DNA from: CAVQBJ01 sp963819075
GTDB taxonomy: Bacteria; Actinomycetota; Thermoleophilia; Solirubrobacterales; Solirubrobacteraceae
Assembly: GCA_963819075.1 (NCBI GenBank)
Contig: CAWFUP010000005.1
Coordinates: forward strand, 286,375-350,374
Direction of reading: 5' to 3'
DNA: 64,000 bases
The notes under the pieces were generated by a model. The model worked only from the letters and a program-made list of their open reading frames with translations. It ran no database searches and had not been told where the DNA came from. Below, in pieces: positions 1 through 8,706 of this stretch. The position numbers and the translations under genes were made by a program. Within the stretch, counting starts at the first letter, position 1. Every line of letters starts with the position of its first letter.

Positions 1-469
1 TTGGGCGGAGCGTGGGGCTGCTTGTGGGCGGCCGGCCAGCGGATTTCGGCGCCGCGATGGGGCTCGATTAGCGCCGAAAAGGCGCGGATTGAGCTGCAAG
101 AACCGTTGCAAACGTCAAGCGCGGGGTGTCGTTTGGGCTGCTTACGCGGCGTTTCCCGGCTCCGGATGAGTCGGTTTGCGTAGGTTTGGGCAGATCGTCC
201 AGGCGCAAAAAGCGACAATCTTGAAAAAAGCTGCACAACCCGCCGCACCAACGTGTACTATGCCGCCGCAAAGCTGATCAACGTGATGCAACTCGATCGA
301 TTCCGATATCAGCGGCGATCGAGGCGTCCAGGTCTGAAAGGCACGCAAAATGCGCTGGGGCAACTAGTCAACCGTCGTCACGTAGGTTCTGAGGGGATGG
401 ACCTCCTTCGAGCCTTGTTCGGTTCGTCGCCGGTCACGCCCGATTCCGGTCGTGGTAGGCGTCGGAGCG
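1..469. other. no recognisable gene
   Basis: No open frame in this stretch has a convincing start, codon pattern or recognisable motif. A slightly AT-richer patch near 200-300 could hold a promoter for something outside the window, but I cannot identify -10/-35 elements with confidence. The stretch lies downstream of the leftward HD-GYP gene. Confidence 0.4.
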
Positions 470-1861
470 TCACGCAGCCACCGAACCAAGGACAGGCTCG
501 GCCAATTCGCGGGCACGTCGTTCAAAGTCCAGCTCTTGCGCAAAGTCGGCCGGCGGAGCTATTGCGTCGCTCACGGCGCCTCGCTGGCCGAGCATCGCGA
601 CGAAGCTCTCTACTAGGTCTGCGTCTAGCTGTGTTCCGGCGGCGTCGCGCATGATCTTGAACGCATCCTGAGGCGTGACGGGGTCCCGATAGGAATGCCG
701 TGCCGTAAGCGTGTCGTATGTCTCGCAGACGGCGATGACGCGAGACAGGAGTGGAATCTCCTTACCGATCAGTCCGCTCGGGTAGCCGGTTCCATCGACG
801 CGCTCGTGGTGGTACAGGATGATGTCGGCGATCGGCCCGTAGCCATCGAGCCGGCCGACGATCGACGCGCCATCGAGCGGATGCCGCCGGACGAGGTCTC
901 GGTCCGCCTCAGATAGCTTCGCGGCATGCAGCACCGTATCCGGCCAGGCGAACCTTCCGACGTCATGCAGCAGCCCGGCCGTGTGTGCCTCCTCCTGCTC
1001 TGTTTCAGAGCAACCGATCTCGCGCGCGAGTTCCCGCGCGTAGCGAGCTACAGAGGCGGCGTGCCGAGCGGTGCGTGCATCCCGCATGTTGAGTGTCTCC
1101 ATTAGCGTCGACAGCATGCCGAGCTGCATCGAGGCGAGCCGTACCGTTCGAGCCCGCAGTTGCTCGCCGCGCTCCTCCGATCTGATGAGGGCAAACGCGA
1201 GGAACTGGAAGACGACCAGGGCGACGACTACGCCGAGGAGAACGCCGAACCCAAAGCGGATGTAGGCCGTCGCGAGGATCGCCGCCAATGCTGCTGCAGC
1301 AAGCTGCGAAGGCAGCATAGGGACGAACATCGTCCGGGTCTGGGCGAGGATTCGCCTGCCACGAGTCACGCGCTGGTTGATGGCGATGAGCAAGAAGTTC
1401 AGCGCGTTCGTCGCCAAGAAGACGCCGAACACGGTGAGCGCGAAGTACATGCCCCTCGTGTGAGGGTTCTGGGAGTTGTGCACATCCCCGACGATGTACC
1501 GCGTCAGCAGCGCCCCCGTCACGAGGAACGTCGCCGAGGTCGCGACATTGTTGATCCGATCGACGAACGTCAGCTTCGAGTCGAACAAGCCCGTGATATC
1601 TGCCGAGAAGCCAATCGCGACGGCCGGTGCGGGGCCGAGCAGTGTCATGGCAAGCGAGAGAGCGACGAAGGAGCACGACAGGGTCTGATCGCGAATTGCG
1701 AGTTTGAGTCGCTCGCTGACGCCCACAAGTCCAGCCAGGACGAGCACGAGCGCCCACGGAGCCCAGTCGGCGGCGCGTGACGTGAGGGCAGCCGCGGCCA
1801 CGGCGATCGCGAAGAGCGCGAACTGGCTTGCGGGATACAGGTGTCGACGCGCCGAGGGCAT
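470..1861 (-). CDS. membrane-anchored HD-GYP domain phosphohydrolase
   Basis: 463 aa, ATG start. The N-terminal half is hydrophobic, with about seven predicted membrane segments (roughly residues 11-29, 34-48, 65-82, 105-122, 139-160, 185-200, 205-226). A short linker leads into an HD-GYP domain (about 250-430). The HD pair is at residues 299-300 (LLHDVGRF) and the second signature HHERVDGTGYP at 351-361 is intact, so metal binding and cyclic-di-GMP (or related cyclic dinucleotide) hydrolysis are plausible from family knowledge. The membrane part probably senses an unknown signal. It is divergent from the response regulator gene at 1997, with a 17-bp dyad in the shared 135-bp gap. No GGDEF partner is seen nearby. 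Confidence 0.88.
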   Translation of the reverse strand: MPSARRHLYPASQFALFAIAVAAAALTSRAADWAPWALVLVLAGLVGVSERLKLAIRDQTLSCSFVALSLAMTLLGPAPAVAIGFSADITGLFDSKLTFVDRINNVATSATFLVTGALLTRYIVGDVHNSQNPHTRGMYFALTVFGVFLATNALNFLLIAINQRVTRGRRILAQTRTMFVPMLPSQLAAAALAAILATAYIRFGFGVLLGVVVALVVFQFLAFALIRSEERGEQLRARTVRLASMQLGMLSTLMETLNMRDARTARHAASVARYARELAREIGCSETEQEEAHTAGLLHDVGRFAWPDTVLHAAKLSEADRDLVRRHPLDGASIVGRLDGYGPIADIILYHHERVDGTGYPSGLIGKEIPLLSRVIAVCETYDTLTARHSYRDPVTPQDAFKIMRDAAGTQLDADLVESFVAMLGQRGAVSDAIAPPADFAQELDFERRARELAEPVLGSVAA

Positions 1862-1901
1862 AGCCTCGCGTACTCATCGGCCGAACGGCCAGACAGCTAA
1901 A

Positions 1902-1918
1902 GCCCGCAATTTGCGGGC
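1902..1918. promoter_or_regulatory. perfect dyad in divergent promoter region
   Basis: GCCCGCAA, one central base, TTGCGGGC: perfect 8-bp arms midway between the divergent HD-GYP and NarL-type regulator genes. It could be an operator for the adjacent regulator or a short hairpin in one of the leaders. Assignment as an operator is inference; the symmetry is seen directly. Confidence 0.4.
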
Positions 1919-1996
1919 CCGGTAGCACGCCAAAGATGCTCCCGAAGCGCGCCCGAATCGATCGCGAACGCGGCGACGCCCCGCCAACCGATACCG

Positions 1997-2656
1997 TTGC
2001 GCCCGGTGCCGCCAACGCTTGAGCCGACCCCATTTACGGTAGTCATCGCCGACGATCACGACGTCGTTCGCGATGGTGTCCGTACGCTCCTCGAGCGTTC
2101 CGGGGGAGAGTTTCGCGTCGTAGCGGAGGCGGCCGACGTGCCGGCTGCCCTCGAGAAGGTGCGGACGCTACACCCCGACCTGCTCATCCTCGACGTGTCG
2201 ATGCCCGGCGGACCGAGCCTGTCGTCTTTGCCGTATGCCTTCGGGGCTCACCCCGAACTGAAGGTGGTGGTTCTCACGATGCACGAGGATCCGGGGTATG
2301 CACGACAGGCGCTCGATGCGGGGGCGCATGGGTATGTGCTCAAGGAGGCAGAACCGGCGGAGCTGATGCAGGCGTTCCGGAGCGCCGTGACCGGAGCCAC
2401 GTACGTGCACCCCCGCCTCGGCGCGGCGCTCGCAGCGGAGGCGCCGGACGACATCGATCCGTCGGTGCTCAACGAACGCGAGCTTGAGGTTGTGCGGCTC
2501 GTGGCCCACGGGCACACGAACGCGCAGATTGCGGAGATGCTCCACGCCCCCGAGCGTGCGGTAAAAGCGACGCGTGAGCGCCTGGGCGAGAAGCTCGGGG
2601 TGTCCTCGCGAACCGAAGTGGCCGCATACGCCCGCCGCGTCGGGCTCATGGACTGA
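1997..2656 (+). CDS. NarL/FixJ-family response regulator
   Basis: 219 aa from a TTG start (GTG at 2006 is an alternative). A receiver domain covers residues 13-130, with the acidic pair at 19-20 (IADDHD), phospho-acceptor Asp66 in LLILDVSMPG and a late Lys in YVLKEAEP. A LuxR/GerE-type helix-turn-helix covers about 155-215 (LNERELEVVRLVAHGHTN onward). The family binds DNA when phosphorylated. Its stop lies 11 bp from the stop of the convergent histidine kinase at 2668-3768, which is the obvious candidate partner even though the two genes are not co-directional. Confidence 0.9.
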   Translation: MRPVPPTLEPTPFTVVIADDHDVVRDGVRTLLERSGGEFRVVAEAADVPAALEKVRTLHPDLLILDVSMPGGPSLSSLPYAFGAHPELKVVVLTMHEDPGYARQALDAGAHGYVLKEAEPAELMQAFRSAVTGATYVHPRLGAALAAEAPDDIDPSVLNERELEVVRLVAHGHTNAQIAEMLHAPERAVKATRERLGEKLGVSSRTEVAAYARRVGLMD

Positions 2657-2667
2657 CGCAGTCGTCG

Positions 2668-3768
2668 CTAGATGCCTACGGCCCGCGGCGGACGACCGCG
2701 AAGTGGCACGCGTAGCTCGACGACCGTACCGCCCGTAGGGTGCTCGCGGAGGTCGATCTCGCCTCCGACGAGTTCGGCACGTTCGCGCATTCCGGACGTG
2801 CCGAAACCGGTGGAAGACTCGCGCGCGGGACTCGGCGCCGCGCTCAGTCCCCGCCCGTTGTCGATCACGACGACTTGTACCTCCTCGCCGCGCTGCACCA
2901 CCTCAACCCCTGCGCGAGTCGCCTGCGCATGGCGACTCACGTTCGTTAGTGCCTCTTGGACGACGCGATAGATCGTGCTCTCGAGCTCTGGATCCAGACG
3001 CTCCGAACTCAGACCTAAGTCGAAGTGCGAACTGACCTCAAGCCCGTCGATCGCCTCGGCGCGTCGCATCAGCGCCTCGAGCGCCGGCACGAGTCCGAGG
3101 TCGTCCAAGGCGGCGGGGCGAAGCTCGGTGATGAGATGTCGCAGCCCGTCGATCTCGCTTCCAAGGCCCTCCAGTACGACGTCCACTGCCTCGCGCAGCG
3201 GTGCAGGATCGTCGAGATCGCGCGCGTTCGCGAGCGTCAAACGAAGGGCGCCCAGACCCTGCACGGTTTCGTCGTGGATCTCTCGCGCCCAGCGCGTACG
3301 CTCCCGTTCGCGCGCCTCCAGACCGTGGCGCAGCCGTTCGATCTCAACGGAGCGCTCGGCGGCAAGGCGCTGCGCAACGCTGGCGGCGAAGGCACGGAGC
3401 GCCTCCCGGTCTGCATTGCGGAACGTGCCCTCATGGCGCACCGCGATCACCAAACCGCCACCGAGAGGCTCCATGCGCAGCGGCTCGACGACGGCCGCTC
3501 TCGCCTCGATTCCGAGTTCGTGTAGCCATGCCGCCTCGGGCCCATGAGGGCTGTCGAGGTTCAGCGGCTCTCCCGCCCGGTATACGGCGCCGAGTGCACT
3601 CGTGTGCACGGGGAGTACCCGGAGCCCGACGCGCGCCTCGCCGCTGGAGGCGGCCACCTGCAGCTCGCCGCGCTGTTCAACGACAAGGATCAACCCGGCA
3701 GCGTCGACGAGGGCAAGGCCGCGGTCGGCCATCAGCCGGAGGAGCCAGAGTTCGGAACCCGAGAGCAT
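2668..3768 (-). CDS. cytoplasmic GAF-type sensor histidine kinase (NarX/DesK class)
   Basis: 366 aa with no membrane segment. Residues 1-135 look like a GAF sensor domain. A HisKA_3 dimerisation helix follows, with phospho-acceptor His165 in the sequence AREIHDETVQGLG. The HATPase_c domain has the N box (YRVVQEALTNVSRHA), the G1 box (VVIDNGRGL) and GTSGMRERA. This class pairs with NarL-type regulators such as the one encoded convergently at 1997-2656. It is divergent from recN, with about 120 bp between the starts. Confidence 0.9.
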   Translation of the reverse strand: MLSGSELWLLRLMADRGLALVDAAGLILVVEQRGELQVAASSGEARVGLRVLPVHTSALGAVYRAGEPLNLDSPHGPEAAWLHELGIEARAAVVEPLRMEPLGGGLVIAVRHEGTFRNADREALRAFAASVAQRLAAERSVEIERLRHGLEARERERTRWAREIHDETVQGLGALRLTLANARDLDDPAPLREAVDVVLEGLGSEIDGLRHLITELRPAALDDLGLVPALEALMRRAEAIDGLEVSSHFDLGLSSERLDPELESTIYRVVQEALTNVSRHAQATRAGVEVVQRGEEVQVVVIDNGRGLSAAPSPARESSTGFGTSGMRERAELVGGEIDLREHPTGGTVVELRVPLRGRPPRAVGI

Positions 3769-3783
3769 TCGTCTGCCAGCTTA

Positions 3784-3803
3784 CGAATCGCCGAGGCGGT
3801 TCG
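3784..3803. promoter_or_regulatory. imperfect dyad upstream of recN
   Basis: CGAATCGCC, a 2-bp spacer, GGCGGTTCG: 9-bp arms with one mismatch, which would be a G-U wobble in RNA. It lies in the divergent region between the kinase gene and recN. It does not match the actinobacterial LexA box CGAAC-N4-GTTCG, so SOS control is not supported. Function unknown. Confidence 0.25.
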
Positions 3804-3891
3804 CGCGCGGGAAGGAACGCGAGTCGGCTACCTCGGTGCGTCACACCCCCGCCCCCCTTCCATCCCCCTACACTGCTACACCTCGCCGACG

Positions 3892-5553
3892 ATGATCCGA
3901 GAGCTACGCGTCGAGAACCTCCTCCTCATCGAGCGAGCCGAGCTGCGCTTCACCGACGGCCTGAACGTCCTCACCGGCGAGACGGGAGCGGGTAAGACGG
4001 TTCTCGCGCAGGCCCTCGACCTCCTTCTCGGCGGCCGCGCGAAGCCGAACATCGTGCGGCCCGGCGCTGGCGAGGCCTACGTCGAGGGCTCGTTCGCCCT
4101 TCCGCCGAGCCTGGAGGCCGAATTGGGCGAGCGCCTGCCCGCAGGCGCCGACGAGGTCATCCTCGCCCGCCGCGTGAGCACAGACGGGCGCACGCGCGCC
4201 TACATCAACGGACGCACGGCCACGGTGACCGACCTGCGCGAGCTCGCCGAGCAGCTGATCACGTTCTACGGTCAGCACGAGCACCGCAAGCTGACGCTCG
4301 CGGCGTCTCAGCTGGAGATCCTCGACGGCTTCTGCGGACCGGAGCAGAGCGAGCGTCGCGCAGGTTGTGCCGCGGCACACGGACGCGTGCGCGAGCTCGA
4401 GGCGACGCTCGCCGAGCTCGACGAGCTGGATGCCGCACGCGCACGCGAGCTCGACCTGCTCGACTACGAGTTGCAGGAGATCGACGGAGCCGCGCCGGAT
4501 GAGGCCGAGCACGCCGAGCTGCTGGCCAGGCGCGAGCGGCTGCGACACCTCGACGCGCTGCGCGCCGCCGCCGGCGCGGCGATCGATGCGCTCACCGGCG
4601 ACGGGGGCGAGACGCTTGGCGCCACCGAGCTGCTCGCGCGCGGCGGCGACGCGCTAACCGGTTGCGCCGGCGCCGACGGAGCGCTCGACGGCCTGGCCGA
4701 TCGGTTGCGCGCACTGGCGCTCGAGGCCCAGGACGTGCGCAGCGAGCTGCTCGCCTATGCCGAGACGCTGGAAGACGAGCCCGGCGGCCTGGAGGCCGTC
4801 GAAGAGCGGCTCTCCGTCCTCGAGCGGCTGATGCGAAAGCACGGCGGCACGATCGCGGCGGTCCTTGAGCACGGCGGACGTTGCCGCGCACGGCGGGACG
4901 AGTTGCTCGGGGCCGAGGTGGCGCGAGCGACGACGCTGGGCGGCCTACAGGCGGCGCGCGCCGAGCTCGACGCGAGCGTGACGGCACTCCGACGCGCCCG
5001 CCGCGGCGCGGCCAAGCCGCTGGCGGCTGCGGTTCGCGAGCGTCTATCCGAGCTCGCGATGAGCGAGGCGCGGTTCACGATCGAGCTCGCCCAGTGTTCG
5101 GCCGGTCCGCAGGGCGGCGACAGCGTCGAGTTCGTGCTCGCGCCCAACCCGGGTGTCCCCGCCGGCCCGCTGCGCGAGATCGCCTCCGGGGGCGAGCTGT
5201 CCCGCGTGATGCTCGCGCTCATGAGCGTGGCCAATGCCGGCAACGAGGCGACGCTCGTGTTCGACGAGGTCGACGCCGGCATCGGCGGTCACACGGCGCG
5301 TGCCGTCGGCGAACAGCTGCGCGCGCTCGGCGAGGCCCACCAGGTGCTGTGCATCACCCATCTCCCGCAGATCGCCTCGCTCGGCGCGCGGCACTTCTCG
5401 GTCTCGAAGGACACGAGCGTGGTGCCGACCCGCACGGTCGTGCTCGAGCTCGCCGAAAACCAGGTGGTGCCGGAGCTCGTCCGCATGCTCGGCGCCGGCG
5501 AGGACGACCCTGCCGCTCGCCGCCACGCGCGCGAGCTACGCCGCGCGGCCTAA
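3892..5553 (+). CDS. recN: DNA repair protein RecN
   Basis: 553 aa from ATG 3892, the usual RecN length. An open frame extends further upstream, but homology-like sequence begins at MIRELRVENL. It is an SMC-like ATPase acting in double-strand-break repair. Walker A is GETGAGKT near residues 29-36. A long coiled-coil middle (about 160-360) is rich in Ala, Glu, Leu and Arg. The ABC signature is in IASGGELSRVMLAL, Walker B is LVFDEVDAGIGG, and the switch motif is CITHLPQIASLG. It is followed closely by a small membrane-protein ORF and pyrG. Confidence 0.96.
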   Translation: MIRELRVENLLLIERAELRFTDGLNVLTGETGAGKTVLAQALDLLLGGRAKPNIVRPGAGEAYVEGSFALPPSLEAELGERLPAGADEVILARRVSTDGRTRAYINGRTATVTDLRELAEQLITFYGQHEHRKLTLAASQLEILDGFCGPEQSERRAGCAAAHGRVRELEATLAELDELDAARARELDLLDYELQEIDGAAPDEAEHAELLARRERLRHLDALRAAAGAAIDALTGDGGETLGATELLARGGDALTGCAGADGALDGLADRLRALALEAQDVRSELLAYAETLEDEPGGLEAVEERLSVLERLMRKHGGTIAAVLEHGGRCRARRDELLGAEVARATTLGGLQAARAELDASVTALRRARRGAAKPLAAAVRERLSELAMSEARFTIELAQCSAGPQGGDSVEFVLAPNPGVPAGPLREIASGGELSRVMLALMSVANAGNEATLVFDEVDAGIGGHTARAVGEQLRALGEAHQVLCITHLPQIASLGARHFSVSKDTSVVPTRTVVLELAENQVVPELVRMLGAGEDDPAARRHARELRRAA

Positions 5554-5612
5554 CCGAAGGCGCGCCGCGGCGGGCCGAAGCCCGCGTCCGCCCGCCCCGC
5601 TACGGTCCGCGG

Positions 5613-5786
5613 GTGCACTCGCTCCCCTTCGTCGTCGCCCTCACCGCCGCGGCCCTGACGATCGGCACGATGCTCGCGGCCGCCCTCCGCGCGATCATCG
5701 CGCTCTATGGGGAAATTCGCTCGATGTCGGCGCTCCTGGAGCGGACTCCGGGGCTGAGAGCCCTAGACTCCTGGGACAGGCCATGA
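5613..5786 (+). CDS. small single-span membrane protein
   Basis: 57 aa from GTG 5613. One hydrophobic segment (about residues 5-30, SLPFVVALTAAALTIGTM) is followed by a short charged tail. The stop overlaps the pyrG start as ATGA, which suggests translation and coupling rather than chance. There is no known domain. It sits in the recN-pyrG gap. Confidence is moderate because of its size. Confidence 0.5.
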   Translation: MHSLPFVVALTAAALTIGTMLAAALRAIIALYGEIRSMSALLERTPGLRALDSWDRP

Positions 5787-7555
5787 CGATTCCCTCACCG
5801 CGCGCCAACGACACGCAGACGAAGACCCGCTTCATCTTCGTCACCGGGGGAGTCGTCTCCTCGCTCGGCAAGGGCATCGCCGCCTCCTCGATCGGGCGCC
5901 TGCTCGTCGCCCGCGGCCTGACGGTCGGCCTGCAGAAGTTCGACCCGTACATCAACGTCGATCCGGGCACGATGTCGCCCTACCAGCACGGCGAGGTGTT
6001 CGTGACCGAGGACGGCGCCGAGACCGATCTCGACCTCGGTCACTACGAGCGCTTCACCGATTCGAACACGAGCCGGGCGTCGAACGTCACCGCCGGCGGC
6101 GTCTACAACACGGTCATCCGCCGCGAGCGTCGCGGCGACTACCTCGGCGGCACGGTGCAGGTCGTCCCGCACATCACCGACGAGATCAAGCAGCGGATCT
6201 CGCTCATCGCCGAGTCGAGCGACGTCGACTTCGTCATCACCGAGATTGGGGGGACGGTCGGCGACATCGAGTCGCTGCCCTTTCTCGAGGCGATCCGCCA
6301 GTTCCCGGTCGATGTCGGCCGCCGGCGCTGCATGTTCATCCACCTGACGCTCGTGCCCTATATCGGCCATGCCGGCGAGCTGAAGACGAAGCCGACGCAG
6401 CACTCGGTCAACGAGCTGCGGCGTATCGGCATCCAGCCCGACATGGTCATGTGCCGCTCGGAGTCATTGCTCTCGCACGAGATCCGCAAGAAGATCGCGC
6501 TGTTCGCCAGCCTGCCCACGAGTGCGATCGTCTCGGCCCACGACGTCGACAACATCTACAAGGTTCCCCTCGGCTTTCGCGAGGAGGGTGTGGACGACTT
6601 CATCCTCGACCACTTTGGCCTCGAGGCGCCCGAGCCTGATCTCGCCGGCTGGCGTGATCTGACCGAGCGCGCCGATCGCGCCACCCGGACCGCGCGCATC
6701 GCGCTCGTCGGCAAGTACGTCCAGCTCGAGGACGCCTACCTGTCGGTATCGGAGGCGCTTCGCCACGCCGCGTTCGGCCAGGACAGCCGCGTCGAGATCG
6801 ACTGGATCGACTCCGAGGCCGTCGACGGCAGCGGCACCGCCGCGGCCGACGGTGAGCCGTCGGTCCGCGAGCGCCTGCGCCGCGCCGACGGGATCCTCAT
6901 CCCCGGCGGTTTCGGGGGTCGCGGCATCGAGGGCAAGATCCACGCCGCGCAGATCGCACGCGAGGAGGGCATTCCCTACCTCGGGATCTGCCTCGGCATG
7001 CAGATCGCCGTCGCCGAGTTCGCCCGCCACATCGCCGGCATGGAGGGCGCGAACTCGACGGAATTCGATCCGGAGACGCCGTATCCGGTCATCGACCTCT
7101 TGCCCGAGCAGAAGGAGGTCGCCGACCTCGGCGGCACGATGCGCCTCGGTGCCGACCCGATCAAGCTGCACGACGCCACGCGGGCACGAGACATCTACGG
7201 GGAGGCCGTCGTGTACGAGCGCCACCGCCACCGCTACGAGGTCAACAACCTGCTCCGCAAGCGCCTGGAGGCCGCGGGTCTGATCATCTCGGGGACCTCG
7301 CCCGACGAACGCCTCGTCGAGACGGTCGAGCTCGACGATCACCCGTTCTTCGTCGCCTCGCAGTTCCACCCCGAGTTCAAGTCCCGCCCCGAGCGCCCCG
7401 CGCCGCTGTTCCGCGAGTTCGTGCGCGCCGCGCTCGAGCACGGGGAGACGCCCAGCGGCGACCGCTCCGGACGCTTCGCCGCAGAAGGATCCGAACCGGG
7501 CGACGCGCCGGGCGACGAAGCCAACACGCTCACGGAGCCCGCCGCGCACCCGTGA
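5783..7555 (+). CDS. pyrG: CTP synthase
   Basis: 590 aa; ATG 5783 is chosen because it gives an ATGA overlap with the upstream small gene and a short N-terminal extension before FIFVTGGVVSSLGKG. It converts UTP, ATP and glutamine to CTP. The N-terminal synthetase domain carries SSLGKGIAASSIGRLL and PYINVDPGTMSPYQHGEVFV. The C-terminal class I glutamine amidotransferase has the nucleophile Cys in LGICLGMQ and the His-Glu pair in SQFHPEFKSRP. A roughly 45-residue hydrophilic tail extends past the amidotransferase domain. The stop overlaps the GTG of the next gene. Confidence 0.97.
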   Translation: MTIPSPRANDTQTKTRFIFVTGGVVSSLGKGIAASSIGRLLVARGLTVGLQKFDPYINVDPGTMSPYQHGEVFVTEDGAETDLDLGHYERFTDSNTSRASNVTAGGVYNTVIRRERRGDYLGGTVQVVPHITDEIKQRISLIAESSDVDFVITEIGGTVGDIESLPFLEAIRQFPVDVGRRRCMFIHLTLVPYIGHAGELKTKPTQHSVNELRRIGIQPDMVMCRSESLLSHEIRKKIALFASLPTSAIVSAHDVDNIYKVPLGFREEGVDDFILDHFGLEAPEPDLAGWRDLTERADRATRTARIALVGKYVQLEDAYLSVSEALRHAAFGQDSRVEIDWIDSEAVDGSGTAAADGEPSVRERLRRADGILIPGGFGGRGIEGKIHAAQIAREEGIPYLGICLGMQIAVAEFARHIAGMEGANSTEFDPETPYPVIDLLPEQKEVADLGGTMRLGADPIKLHDATRARDIYGEAVVYERHRHRYEVNNLLRKRLEAAGLIISGTSPDERLVETVELDDHPFFVASQFHPEFKSRPERPAPLFREFVRAALEHGETPSGDRSGRFAAEGSEPGDAPGDEANTLTEPAAHP

Positions 7556-8706
7556 GAATTCGCGCGAGCGAGGTCGAGCGGCGCGAGCTCAACGACCTGT
7601 TCGCCGCGCTGTGCCGGATCGAGAGCCCGTCGCGTCACGAGCGCCGATGCGGGGACCTCGTCGCCGCCGAGCTGCGGGCACTCGGGCTGAAGGTAAGCGA
7701 GGACAACGCCGGAAGCGAGCTCGGCGGCGACTGCGGGAACCTGCTCACCGAGATCCCGGCCGCCGAGCCAGGGCGTCCGACCCTCTTGCTCTGCGCGCAC
7801 CTGGACACCGTTCCGCTCGCCGCGCCCGTGCACCCGGTGCTCATCGACGGAGGCTGGGAGAACGAGGGCGCGGGGATCCTCGGCGCTGACAACAAGGCGG
7901 CCGTCGCCGTGATCCTCGCCGTCGCGCGCCGCGTCGTACGCGCCGGTGCACCGGTCGCTCTTCAGCTCCTGTTCACGGTCGGCGAGGAGACCGCGCTCGC
8001 CGGGGCCTCGGCGTTCGATGCCTCGCGGCTGCACTGCGACTTCGGCTACGTCTTCGACCACGCCTCCCCGATCGGCGAGGTGATCGTCGCCTCGCCGACC
8101 CACTACCGCATCATTGCCTCGTTTCGCGGCGCTGCGGCCCATGCCGGCATCGCGCCCGAGCGCGGCCGCTCGGCGGTGCTCGCCGCCGCGCACGCGATCG
8201 CCGCGATGCCGCTCGGCCGCCTCGACGCCGAGACCACGGCGAACGTCGGCGAAATCCGAGGCGGGACGGCGTGGAACGTGGTCCCCGAGCACTGCGAGCT
8301 CGTCGCCGAGGCGCGCGGCCTGGACGCCGGCCGGGTCGAGTCGCTCGTCGCCGAGCTCGTGGACCGCATCCACGAGGCCGCCAACCGGCCCGACTGTGAA
8401 TGCGATGTCGATGTCGACGTCGCTCGCATGTTCAGCGGCTATCGCGTCGCCCCGGGCGCCCCGGCGCTGGCCGTGGCCGAGGCCGCCCTGCGCGACTGCG
8501 GCTACGCCCCGCAACGCGTGGCCAGCGGCGGCGCGTCCGACGCGAACGTCTTCCGAGCCTTTGGGCTGCCGATCGTCAATCTCGCCAATGGCACCGAGCG
8601 CAACCACGAGCCGACCGAGCGGGTGAGCAGCGAGGCGCTGGAGGGGATGCTCGACTTCGTGCTGACACTCCTGCAACACACGTCAAAGGGGTACGCCGCG
8701 CCGTGA
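7552..8706 (+). CDS. M20-family metallopeptidase (peptidase T-like)
   Basis: 384 aa; the GTG start overlaps the pyrG stop (GTGA). Metal-ligand motifs of the M20 family are visible: CAHLDTVP, GILGADNKAA, FTVGEET (catalytic Glu then metal Glu) and FDHASP, with a late metal-binding His probably in GTERNHEPTE. The middle part (about 180-290) should be the dimerisation lid. It is probably a di- or tripeptidase or deacylase; substrate specificity cannot be read from sequence. It belongs to a chain of four overlapping genes from pyrG to the Nudix gene. Confidence 0.88.
   Translation: MRIRASEVERRELNDLFAALCRIESPSRHERRCGDLVAAELRALGLKVSEDNAGSELGGDCGNLLTEIPAAEPGRPTLLLCAHLDTVPLAAPVHPVLIDGGWENEGAGILGADNKAAVAVILAVARRVVRAGAPVALQLLFTVGEETALAGASAFDASRLHCDFGYVFDHASPIGEVIVASPTHYRIIASFRGAAAHAGIAPERGRSAVLAAAHAIAAMPLGRLDAETTANVGEIRGGTAWNVVPEHCELVAEARGLDAGRVESLVAELVDRIHEAANRPDCECDVDVDVARMFSGYRVAPGAPALAVAEAALRDCGYAPQRVASGGASDANVFRAFGLPIVNLANGTERNHEPTERVSSEALEGMLDFVLTLLQHTSKGYAAP

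Noticed and set aside
470..3768. HD-GYP, response regulator and kinase as one operon
   Set aside because: The three genes are divergent then convergent, so they cannot be a single transcript.
3784..3803. LexA (SOS) box upstream of recN
   Set aside because: The dyad arms and spacing do not fit CGAAC-N4-GTTCG, and no better match was seen in the 123-bp gap.
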